Below the pieces are notes generated by a model. It was not told where the DNA came from. It saw only the letters and a program-made list of their open reading frames with translations, and did no database searches. This document shows, in pieces, positions 7,867 to 13,319 of a DNA stretch of 13,319 nucleotides (position 1 is its first letter; each line of letters begins with the position of its first letter). The position numbers were made by a program, and so were the translations under genes. The DNA comes from CAZCDM01 sp964497475 (GTDB lineage Bacteria; Planctomycetota; Phycisphaerae; SM23-33): contig CAZCDM010000049.1 of assembly GCA_964497475.1 (NCBI GenBank), positions 1-13,319 on the forward strand. The letters run 5' to 3'.

Positions 7867-8337
7867 TCACTCGGGGTCGGCGAGGTCTTCGTCGCTGAGC
7901 AGGATGAACTCCATCCGGGTGAGAACCTGCCGGGCTAGGCAGAGGTCATCCACATGGAAGGCCATCACCGGGTTCTCGTTGCTGCGGATCGTCAGTGGGA
8001 AGGCGAAGTGGACGTTGATCTCGGCTCGCAGCAACCCCTGGAGAATTTCCTGCAGGGCGCTGTCGCTGTGGAGCTCAGCCAGGAGGACCTCGGCCTCGGT
8101 GAAGCTCTCGCGGCCTTCCTTGAGGAGCTGGCGGGCATGGCCGGGCTGATCGAAAATCATGCGGACGACAGCCCAGTCGGTCGAGTCGATCACCGAGACG
8201 CCAACCAGCCGGACGTGATGCTCGGCGAAGTGCTGGAGCAGCTCCTGGAACTGCCCCACGCGGTTTGGCATGAAGACGCTGAACTGCACCGCGAAGGGTT
8301 CCTGGTGTCGCTGGGCGGTTTCGTAGGGCGCTCGCAT
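7867..8337 (-). CDS. Double ACT-domain protein (regulatory, acetolactate synthase-associated type)
   Basis: A 156-residue protein made of two ACT domains, roughly residues 16-85 (FAVQFSVFMPNRVGQFQELL, then VRLVGVSVIDSTDWAVVRMI) and 86-150 (ALQEILQGLLRAEINVHFAF, then PVMAFHVDDLCLARQVL). ACT domains bind amino acids and regulate metabolic enzymes. Stand-alone double-ACT proteins of this look, with NRVGQ in the first domain and a glycine-free ligand turn in the second, are common in planctomycetes and often labelled acetolactate synthase, although no catalytic domain is present. It is the first gene of the five-gene minus-strand unit, so it may sense an amino acid handled by the pathway; that link is inference. 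ATG 8337 is the only start keeping the whole first domain. It has no convincing Shine-Dalgarno and lies 6 nt after a strong -10-like box, consistent with leaderless translation. Confidence 0.85.
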   Translation of the reverse strand: MRAPYETAQRHQEPFAVQFSVFMPNRVGQFQELLQHFAEHHVRLVGVSVIDSTDWAVVRMIFDQPGHARQLLKEGRESFTEAEVLLAELHSDSALQEILQGLLRAEINVHFAFPLTIRSNENPVMAFHVDDLCLARQVLTRMEFILLSDEDLADPE

Positions 8338-8343
8338 GGCGAT

Positions 8344-8372
8344 ATTATCCGGGCGGGCGGGGTGAGTCTCAA
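8344..8372 (-). promoter_or_regulatory. Predicted sigma70-type promoter of the ACT-led operon
   Basis: On the minus strand, TTGAGA (8367-8372, 5/6 match to TTGACA), a 17-bp spacer and GATAAT (8344-8349, 5/6 match to TATAAT). The -10 box ends 6 nt before the ATG at 8337, placing the predicted transcription start on the A of the start codon. This is the best promoter match found in the window. It faces away from the promoter-like pair at 8394-8422. Confidence 0.5.
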
Positions 8373-8393
8373 GAACAAACCGACGGAATTCGC

Positions 8394-8422
8394 TTGTTTG
8401 CGGCGCAGCAGGATTTTATAAC
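8394..8422 (+). promoter_or_regulatory. Predicted promoter of the PEGA lipoprotein gene
   Basis: TTGTTT (8394-8399, only 3/6 match), a 17-bp spacer and TATAAC (8417-8422, 5/6 match). The -10 box ends 7 nt before the ATG at 8430, again predicting a leaderless or nearly leaderless mRNA. The -35 match is poor, so support comes mainly from the -10 box and its position. Confidence 0.4.
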
Positions 8423-8429
8423 CAAAGGT

Positions 8430-8828
8430 ATGAAGCTGCGTTGGACAATTCTGACAAGCATTGGGCTGCTGGTGGCGGCGGGCTGCGTCGAGCGGGAATG
8501 GACGATTCGCTCCGAGCCGGCCGGCGCGATTGCGTATGTCTCGAACGTCGAGGTCGGCCGCACGCCGGTGACCATCGATTTTACGTGGTATGGCGACTAC
8601 GAGCTGATCCTGCGCAAGGAAGGCTACGAGACGCTCAAAACCAACATCAAGCTCGACCCGCCGTGGTACGAGATTCCCCCGGCCGACTTCTTCAGCGAGA
8701 TCGCCCCGTGGACCTACCACGACCGCCGCGAGACGCTGCACATCCTCAAGAAGCCAACCCCGCCGGATAAAAAGGAGCTCATCGACCGGGCCGAGAAGCT
8801 CCGGCAGGAAACCCTCCACGGGCAATGA
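8430..8828 (+). CDS. PEGA-domain lipoprotein
   Basis: A 132-residue predicted lipoprotein. MKLRW is followed by a hydrophobic stretch and the lipobox VAAGC, with acylation expected at Cys19. Residues 23-75 form a PEGA domain, a small beta-sandwich found in surface and cell-wall-associated proteins: SEPAGAIAYVSNVEVGRTPV carries the PAGA and VG-TP signatures. A conserved-looking aromatic segment follows (PPWYEIPPADFFSEIAPWTY, 78-97), then a charged helical tail (DKKELIDRAEKLRQE). This domain order is familiar from planctomycete PEGA lipoproteins. The start at 8430 gives a proper signal peptide; the TTG at 8394 is rejected because it falls in the -35 box. AAAGG lies only 1 nt before the ATG, too close to act as a ribosome-binding site. 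It would be a substrate for Lgt, LspA and the Lnt encoded nearby. It converges on the next gene with 2 bp between stops. Confidence 0.88.
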   Translation: MKLRWTILTSIGLLVAAGCVEREWTIRSEPAGAIAYVSNVEVGRTPVTIDFTWYGDYELILRKEGYETLKTNIKLDPPWYEIPPADFFSEIAPWTYHDRRETLHILKKPTPPDKKELIDRAEKLRQETLHGQ

Positions 8829-8830
8829 CG

Positions 8831-9700
8831 CTACGGCGCGGCCTCGGCGGGGACACCCTGCTCGTCGAGCAGTTGCCGTGCCTGGGGGAAATGACGGGCG
8901 ACTTCCTCGGCTGCTACCCGCCGCTCCTGCCAGCCGTCGCCTTCGCGAAGAATCACCTGGCCCGAGTCGTCCAGGGTGATCCGTTCGGTGGACCCGCCCG
9001 AGAAAGATACCTCGACGATTCGCTGGCCATCGGGATCGACCGACGCGGGGCTGACGGTATGTTTCACGAAGTCAGGCCGACGGCCTCGCGGCGGCTGGCT
9101 GTCGCTGATGAAGACGAACCGCGCCTCCGTGCCGCGTTCGGCAGCCAGGCCGACCAACAGATCCATCGTGCCTTCGGGAATGTAGTTCGACGGAACCAAT
9201 GCCGAAGAGGTCAACACCTGCCCGTTCATCCGCTGATCGACCAACAGCTTCTGCGGCGTCATCTCGATTTTCGCATCGACAGCGACGGTCTGGCCGTTGG
9301 GCAGCTCAAGAATGCTCTGGCCGGTGTAGGTCCCCTGCGAAGCATCCGGCGTGAGGGTCCACCGGCTGAAGTACCTCTGGGCGACGGACTGCTCGGCCTG
9401 GACCCGCAACTGCCCGCCCTGGAACCGCCCGTCGGCGAGGCGATGGCGGTACTCCACGGCAAAGCCGCTGATGTCCCCCTCGGCCGTTCGCAGCCACCAG
9501 TGGACCTCCGGCTCGTCGGACCACCAGCTCGCCAGGCCCCGCTGCCACAGCTCGGCTACGAGGTCGGCCCCCTGGGCCGACAGCGCATCGCCCGAGCGCA
9601 CCATCGCCCAGGCACCCAGGGCGGCGAGAATCAACAGCCCGAGCAGAACGAGGGTGCGGAGGGTTTTGCGGTCGTGACGTGGCGGCGGAGAGGGAGGCAT
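8831..9700 (-). CDS. Single-pass membrane-anchored hypothetical protein
   Basis: A 289-residue protein that I do not recognise. A short basic, proline-rich cytoplasmic tail (MPPSPPPRHDRKTLR) precedes one membrane helix, TLVLLGLLILAALGAWAM (residues 16-33). The rest should lie outside the cytoplasmic membrane. It is rich in beta-strand-like segments (GGQLRVQAEQ, GQSILELPNGQTVAVDAKIE, RIVEVSFSGGSTERITLDDS) and ends with a helical tail (AAEEVARHFPQARQLLDEQG). The overall plan, with an N-terminal anchor and extended strands, loosely recalls envelope lipid- or polysaccharide-handling proteins, but no motif supports a specific call. ATG 9700 is the only nearby start giving a compact N-terminus; it has no Shine-Dalgarno. 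It is divergent from lnt with 118 bp between starts. Confidence 0.75.
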   Translation of the reverse strand: MPPSPPPRHDRKTLRTLVLLGLLILAALGAWAMVRSGDALSAQGADLVAELWQRGLASWWSDEPEVHWWLRTAEGDISGFAVEYRHRLADGRFQGGQLRVQAEQSVAQRYFSRWTLTPDASQGTYTGQSILELPNGQTVAVDAKIEMTPQKLLVDQRMNGQVLTSSALVPSNYIPEGTMDLLVGLAAERGTEARFVFISDSQPPRGRRPDFVKHTVSPASVDPDGQRIVEVSFSGGSTERITLDDSGQVILREGDGWQERRVAAEEVARHFPQARQLLDEQGVPAEAAP

Positions 9701-9706
9701 GGATTC

Positions 9707-9734
9707 ATGGTATGCGCCCAGGCGGGAAATGCAA
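9707..9734 (-). promoter_or_regulatory. Weak promoter-like pair before the membrane-anchored protein gene
   Basis: On the minus strand, TTGCAT (9729-9734) and TACCAT (9707-9712, 4/6 match) are 16 bp apart. The -10-like box ends 6 nt before the ATG at 9700. The sequence match is weak; it is listed because its position repeats the arrangement at the ACT, FAD and PEGA genes. Confidence 0.2.
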
Positions 9735-9761
9735 CGGGTCCCTGCCGGCTGAGGTTGGTTC

Positions 9762-9790
9762 TTGTCATTCCCGGGCCGGTCGTCCACAAT
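9762..9790 (+). promoter_or_regulatory. Predicted sigma70-type promoter of lnt and the HEAT lipoprotein gene
   Basis: TTGTCA (9762-9767, 5/6 match), a 17-bp spacer and CACAAT (9785-9790, 4/6 match). Transcription would start near 9797, giving a leader of about 22 nt that contains AGGAA (9806-9810) eight nt before the lnt ATG. Here the layout is that of a normal leadered mRNA. Confidence 0.45.
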
Positions 9791-9818
9791 ACGCCATCGC
9801 AATGCAGGAACCATCCGA

Positions 9819-12032
9819 ATGAATGACGCTGCATCGGCTGAACCCGACATCGCCCCGGGCACGGGATTGCTGGACAAGACGCCACCGCCGGAAATTTTCC
9901 AGCGTCGGCTGGAGCTGCGCCGCCGGGCCAGCGTGCTGCTGCTGTGCCTGCTGACGGCGGTACTGCTGCTGGTTTCCATGCCGCCATTTGACCTGTGGTA
10001 CTTCGGGTACGTTGCTCTCGTGCCGCTGGCGATGGCGCTGTCGGCCGGGGTGCATCATCGCTGGACACTGCTGTGCAGTTGGCTGGCCGGGCTGGGGTTC
10101 TGGGCGATGGCGCTGTACTGGCTGACACTGCCGACGATGGTGGGCTACTTCGGGGCAGTGCTTTATCTCTCGCTGTACTGGCTGGCGGCCGGGGCGATTC
10201 TGCGAGCTGCCCTGCGACGCAACTGGCCGATGTGGCTGGCCCTGCCGGTGGTCTGGGTCGCGCTGGAATTCGTCCGGTCCCACCTCATCAGCTTCTCGTG
10301 GTTCACCCTGGCCCAGACGCAAACCATGCACCTGCCGCTGATTCAGCTCGCCGACGTGACCGGCTCGGCGGGGGTGAGCTTTTTCGTAGCCATGGTCAAC
10401 GGAGCCGCAGCCGACCTGCTGACGGCGCCGCTGTTCGCCCGCAGCGAGCAACGCAACCGGCTCAACCCGACAATCTGGCATGGCCTGGCCGGTTGTGCTC
10501 TGGCCCTGGCGGGGCTGCTGGGCTACGGCCACTGGCGACTCAGCCAGCCGGCCGGAACCGATGGCCCAACCGTCGGCATCGTCCAGGAGGCGATTCCCAT
10601 TTCGCTGACCGGGCCGGTCGTGCCGACGCTGACGTTCCTGCAGACGCACCTGGCCGGGTCGATGAACCTCATCGGCGCCGGCTGCGACTTGATCATCTGG
10701 CCGGAGACCATGCTCCCGGAGGGCATGAACCCCGAGCTGCTCGAAGCCGACCTGGCCTCGCTGCCGGACGATGACATCCGCTCGATATCCATGCAAGTCT
10801 ACGGCCGGGCCCAGACCGACGCCCATGACGTCCCCACCCTCCGCGAGAGCCTCATCCGCAAAGTCGGACTCTACGATCGCAGCGCATACTACCCCATCGC
10901 CGCACGATACCTGCTCAGCCAGACCTTCACCCCCGAGATTCTCGCCCGGCTGGATCAGCCCTCCGTCGAAGCCCTCGGCCAGCTGCTCTTCGGCCCCGGC
11001 GCCACCACCCTTGAACTGCCCGCCCTGCGCGACGCACTGGGACTGGCCCTGCCGCAGTACACCCCCCGCCGGCTCAGCCCGGCCGACCGGGCCACCCTGG
11101 CCGGGTGCCTCGGCGTGACGATCGCACCCGAGACATCCAGCGAACAACTGGGCGAGATGCTCCGTAGCACCCTGGCCCGGCGCATCCAGCGCGACGAGCC
11201 GAGCCTCAAAACCCTCCGCTGCCAGACGGCGATGATGCACCTGGCCTCGCTGCTGCTGGACTGCCCGATCATGGCAGGCGGCACGACGCTTCGGCCCAAC
11301 CCGCGAGGCCACATGGAAAACATCCAGGACCGCTGGGTCCGTCAGAACAGCGTGCTGTGGTTCACGCCCGACGGGTGGGGCATGGAATATGCCAAAACCC
11401 ACCTCGTACCCTTCAGCGAGGCCGTGCCCTTGCGATACACCCTTCCCGCGGCGTACGACCTGCTGCGAGCCTTCGTCCCCGAGGCCATGCCCCAGCTCCA
11501 CCCCGGCGACGAGTTCACGCACTTCATCCTCCGCACCGGTCCGGACGAGACCTACCAGCTCGTCACGCCCATCTGCTATGAGGGCACGGTCAGCCAGCTC
11601 TGCCGGCGAATGGTCGCCGAGGGCGCCAAAGACCGCACCATTCTGGTGAACCTCTCCAACGACGGCTGGTTCGTCTCCCAGGATGCCGCCGGCCAATTCC
11701 GCGGCACGACCGAACACGCCCAGCATCTGACGCACTACATCTTCCGGGCGATTGAAAATCGCGTGCCGGTCCTCCGAGCGGTCAACACCGGCATCAGCGC
11801 GTCGATCGACAGCAACGGGCGGATCGTCGCAGTGCTGGAGGAAGACGATGGCGATAGCCGAAAAAGATTACTGGCCCGCGGTACGATGATGGTGCGCCCT
11901 CTTGTTGATGGCCGGATAGCTTTGTATAGTGTCGTGGGTGAGGCGTTCGGCCTGGGCGTGACCACCTTGGCCGCCGGGCTGATCGTCATCCTGATCTGGA
12001 AAAAACGAACCGAGGCAAGGACATCCCATTGA
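9819..12032 (+). CDS. lnt: Apolipoprotein N-acyltransferase with a large insertion
   Basis: Lnt transfers an acyl chain from phospholipid to the N-terminal cysteine of diacylated lipoproteins in the cytoplasmic membrane, the last maturation step. The 737-residue product has about seven membrane helices in residues 37-236 and one near 706-727, enclosing a nitrilase-fold domain. The triad is intact: E296 in IIWPE, K526 in YAKTHLVPFSE (with E534) and C586 in PICYE (with Y587 and E588), matching E. coli E267, K335, E343, C387, Y388 and E389. E. coli Lnt has 512 residues. Most of the excess lies between E296 and K526, 230 residues apart instead of 68, so about 160 extra, mainly helical residues (roughly 304-470) are inserted in the nitrilase domain. 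ATG 9819 has AGGAA 8 nt upstream. An N-terminal cytoplasmic tail of about 35 residues is also long. It is followed, with 4-nt overlap, by a lipoprotein gene. Confidence 0.95.
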   Translation: MNDAASAEPDIAPGTGLLDKTPPPEIFQRRLELRRRASVLLLCLLTAVLLLVSMPPFDLWYFGYVALVPLAMALSAGVHHRWTLLCSWLAGLGFWAMALYWLTLPTMVGYFGAVLYLSLYWLAAGAILRAALRRNWPMWLALPVVWVALEFVRSHLISFSWFTLAQTQTMHLPLIQLADVTGSAGVSFFVAMVNGAAADLLTAPLFARSEQRNRLNPTIWHGLAGCALALAGLLGYGHWRLSQPAGTDGPTVGIVQEAIPISLTGPVVPTLTFLQTHLAGSMNLIGAGCDLIIWPETMLPEGMNPELLEADLASLPDDDIRSISMQVYGRAQTDAHDVPTLRESLIRKVGLYDRSAYYPIAARYLLSQTFTPEILARLDQPSVEALGQLLFGPGATTLELPALRDALGLALPQYTPRRLSPADRATLAGCLGVTIAPETSSEQLGEMLRSTLARRIQRDEPSLKTLRCQTAMMHLASLLLDCPIMAGGTTLRPNPRGHMENIQDRWVRQNSVLWFTPDGWGMEYAKTHLVPFSEAVPLRYTLPAAYDLLRAFVPEAMPQLHPGDEFTHFILRTGPDETYQLVTPICYEGTVSQLCRRMVAEGAKDRTILVNLSNDGWFVSQDAAGQFRGTTEHAQHLTHYIFRAIENRVPVLRAVNTGISASIDSNGRIVAVLEEDDGDSRKRLLARGTMMVRPLVDGRIALYSVVGEAFGLGVTTLAAGLIVILIWKKRTEARTSH

Positions 12033-13165
12033 CCCGCAATCGAACCATTCTGTTGACCCTGGCTGCTACGCTGTGTCTCTGGACGACCGGCTGTGACCGC
12101 ATGGGCCTGGCCAGAAGCAGCGACGAGGAACCCAAGATTTCCGTCGACGCAGCCTTCATCGACGCCCGCACGACGCTGCTGCAGGCCGCCGTCAGCAACG
12201 ACCCCATGACGCGAACCTACGCGATGGAAGGCATTGGCAAGAGGCTGGGCGCCGCCGAGGCAGGCACGCTCATGCAAGGCCTCGACGACAAGGCCGTCAC
12301 CGTCCGCTTCGCCGCGGCGATGAGCCTGGGCGACCTGGCCTACCCCCCCGCCGAAGGGCGCATGGAGCAATTCATCCTCAACCCCGCCACCGACCAGCGC
12401 GTGGTCTGTGCGGCCATTTACTGCCTCTACCGGCTGGGCAATTCCAAATACGCCAGCCAGCTCGGCGCGATCCTCAACAGCGACTTCAAGTTCGGCCGGG
12501 CCACCGCCGCGATGGTCATGGGCAAGATGGGCGAGACCTCCGCGATCAAGCCCCTCCAGTCGCTCCTGGCCGACGAGCAGGACCCCACCGTCCGGCTGAA
12601 CACCATCGAAGCCCTCGCCCGCCTGGGCGATCAGCATTCCCTCCGCATGCTGGAAAGCTACGCCAAAGGCTACTACCTCGACATGCGACTGGCGGCCATT
12701 CCCACCATCGCCGAACTGCGTCCGCCCTCGACCGATCGGCTGCTGCACTCGCTGCTGAGCAGCGACAACCCCCCGCGCGTCCGCGTCACGGCCGCAGGCG
12801 GGCTGGGCACCATCGGCCAGGCCGACGACGACGCCTATGATATGTGCCTCGCCGCGGCCGCCTTCCCGCTGAAGTTCTACCAGGCCTCCTACGGCGAAGA
12901 CAAAACCTTCAAGCCTTACGAAATCAGTTCCCTCCAGCGCCTCGCCGCACTCAGCCTCGGGCACATCCGACGCCGCAGTGCAATGGACAGGCTCCACAGT
13001 CTGCTCGAAAGTCCCGAAGGGGGCGTCCGCGTAGCCACCGCCATGGCCCTGCTGGAAATCATCAGCCGCAAGCCCGCCGCACCCCGCCCCGGCCCGGCCG
13101 CCAGGCCAACCAACACCACACCGCAGGCTCGTCCGAAACTTCACTCCGCCGGAGCCAGAGACTAA
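12029..13165 (+). CDS. HEAT-repeat lipoprotein
   Basis: A 378-residue predicted lipoprotein with a HEAT/PBS-type helical-repeat body, likely a protein-binding scaffold in the envelope. The N-terminus (MTRNRTILLTLAATLCLWTT, then GC) fits a lipoprotein signal with acylation at Cys22, although Thr at -3 is not the commonest lipobox residue. Residues 45-345 show repeated helix pairs with the A-x-x-L-G pattern, such as VRFAAAMSLGDLA, GRATAAMVMGKMG, VRLNTIEALARLGD, VRVTAAGGLGTIG and LQRLAALSLGHI. A Pro/Ala-rich tail (349-378) is probably disordered. Initiation is placed at TTG 12029, which overlaps the lnt stop as TTGA and has AAGGA (12017-12021) seven nt upstream; no later ATG preserves the signal peptide. 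Co-expression with lnt is very likely, so this may be a lipoprotein matured by that enzyme. The specific partner is unknown. Confidence 0.85.
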   Translation: MTRNRTILLTLAATLCLWTTGCDRMGLARSSDEEPKISVDAAFIDARTTLLQAAVSNDPMTRTYAMEGIGKRLGAAEAGTLMQGLDDKAVTVRFAAAMSLGDLAYPPAEGRMEQFILNPATDQRVVCAAIYCLYRLGNSKYASQLGAILNSDFKFGRATAAMVMGKMGETSAIKPLQSLLADEQDPTVRLNTIEALARLGDQHSLRMLESYAKGYYLDMRLAAIPTIAELRPPSTDRLLHSLLSSDNPPRVRVTAAGGLGTIGQADDDAYDMCLAAAAFPLKFYQASYGEDKTFKPYEISSLQRLAALSLGHIRRRSAMDRLHSLLESPEGGVRVATAMALLEIISRKPAAPRPGPAARPTNTTPQARPKLHSAGARD

Positions 13166-13212
13166 CTCCAGGTGACTGACATTTTTTTCTGGCGCGATGT
13201 TAGCCCTTGATT

Positions 13213-13218
13213 TATAAT
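13213..13218 (+). promoter_or_regulatory. Perfect TATAAT box downstream of the HEAT lipoprotein gene
   Basis: A consensus -10 hexamer in an AT-richer intergenic stretch, with no recognisable -35 at 16-18 bp upstream. It could drive a gene beginning at the right edge. Evidence is limited to the hexamer and the local drop in GC. Confidence 0.3.
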
Positions 13219-13229
13219 GGCTTACGGCA

Positions 13230-13319
13230 ATGGTGCCTAATGGAGTTAAGTCATGGAAGATCAAGGGACAGGGGTATTTACTTGACTCAGGTGCCTCTAT
13301 ATCTTGTGTTTTCGGCGCT
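13230..13319 (+). CDS. Possible 5' end of a further gene (runs off the window)
   Basis: From ATG 13230 a frame stays open to the last base, giving 30 residues that include YLLDSGASISCVFGA. DSGAS resembles the active-site turn of retropepsin-like aspartic proteases, but the fragment is far too short to rely on. A competing start is TTG 13282 with AGGGG 7 nt upstream, in another frame that is also open to the edge (TQVPLYLVFSA). I cannot decide between them, and neither may be real. Base composition is less GC-rich than in the genes to the left. Confidence 0.2.
   Translation, partial: MVPNGVKSWKIKGQGYLLDSGASISCVFGA

Noticed and set aside
5865..7898. 677-codon plus-strand open frame
   Set aside because: It is antisense to the DapF-like and FAD oxidoreductase genes, which have clear family motifs.
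9765..11735. 656-codon minus-strand open frame
   Set aside because: It is antisense to lnt, whose catalytic motifs are unmistakable. Its translation is Gln/Gly/Arg-rich with no domain.
13182..13188. T-run after the HEAT gene as a rho-independent terminator
   Set aside because: Seven Ts are present, but the only preceding inverted repeat is GGAG/CTCC with an 11-nt loop, ending well before the run. It is too weak to call.
11735..13264. 509-codon minus-strand open frame
   Set aside because: It is antisense to the end of lnt and the HEAT lipoprotein gene, and lacks recognisable motifs.
13253..13285. Ten-codon open frame starting ATG 13253 with GGAG upstream
   Set aside because: It could be a leader peptide overlapping TTG 13282, but nothing beyond position supports it.

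Overview
The window is GC-rich, densely coded bacterial DNA. Gene content points to a Gram-negative member of the Planctomycetota, possibly Phycisphaerae: a PEGA-domain lipoprotein, a double-ACT protein of a type I associate with planctomycetes, a HEAT-repeat lipoprotein, large secreted TPR proteins, an OprB-like porin and an apolipoprotein N-acyltransferase. The taxonomy is inferred from gene content only. The 100-base run of N (2250-2349) shows that this is a draft scaffold, probably metagenomic.

Layout. Positions 1-352 (+) hold the 3' end of a carbohydrate-porin gene with an apparent frameshift. Positions 366-3232 (-) hold a secreted TPR protein of more than 900 residues, broken by the N gap. 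Positions 3471-8337 (-) look like one transcription unit of five genes: a double-ACT protein, an FAD-dependent oxidoreductase, a DapF-like epimerase, an unrecognised 538-residue protein and a SAM-dependent methyltransferase. The last three are joined by 4-nt and 8-nt overlaps. A PEGA lipoprotein (8430-8828, +) diverges from this unit and converges with a single-pass membrane-anchored protein (8831-9700, -). Positions 9819-12032 (+) hold lnt, overlapped by 4 nt by a HEAT-repeat lipoprotein gene (12029-13165, +). The last 150 bases are mostly non-coding and may contain the start of another gene.

How the genes may work together. The right half is about the cell envelope: Lnt adds the third acyl chain to lipoproteins, its coupled neighbour is a predicted lipoprotein, and another predicted lipoprotein and a membrane-anchored protein lie nearby. 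The minus-strand operon looks metabolic. Its DapF-like protein keeps both catalytic cysteines but has replaced residues that hold diaminopimelate in characterised enzymes, and it is translationally coupled to an orphan protein and a methyltransferase. This coupled trio is the best candidate here for an undescribed pathway.

A second theme is transcription signals. Promoter-like boxes with 16-17-bp spacers end 6-7 nt before the start codons of up to four genes that lack a well-placed Shine-Dalgarno sequence, which suggests leaderless mRNAs. No rRNA, tRNA, CRISPR array, insertion sequence or integrase was seen.
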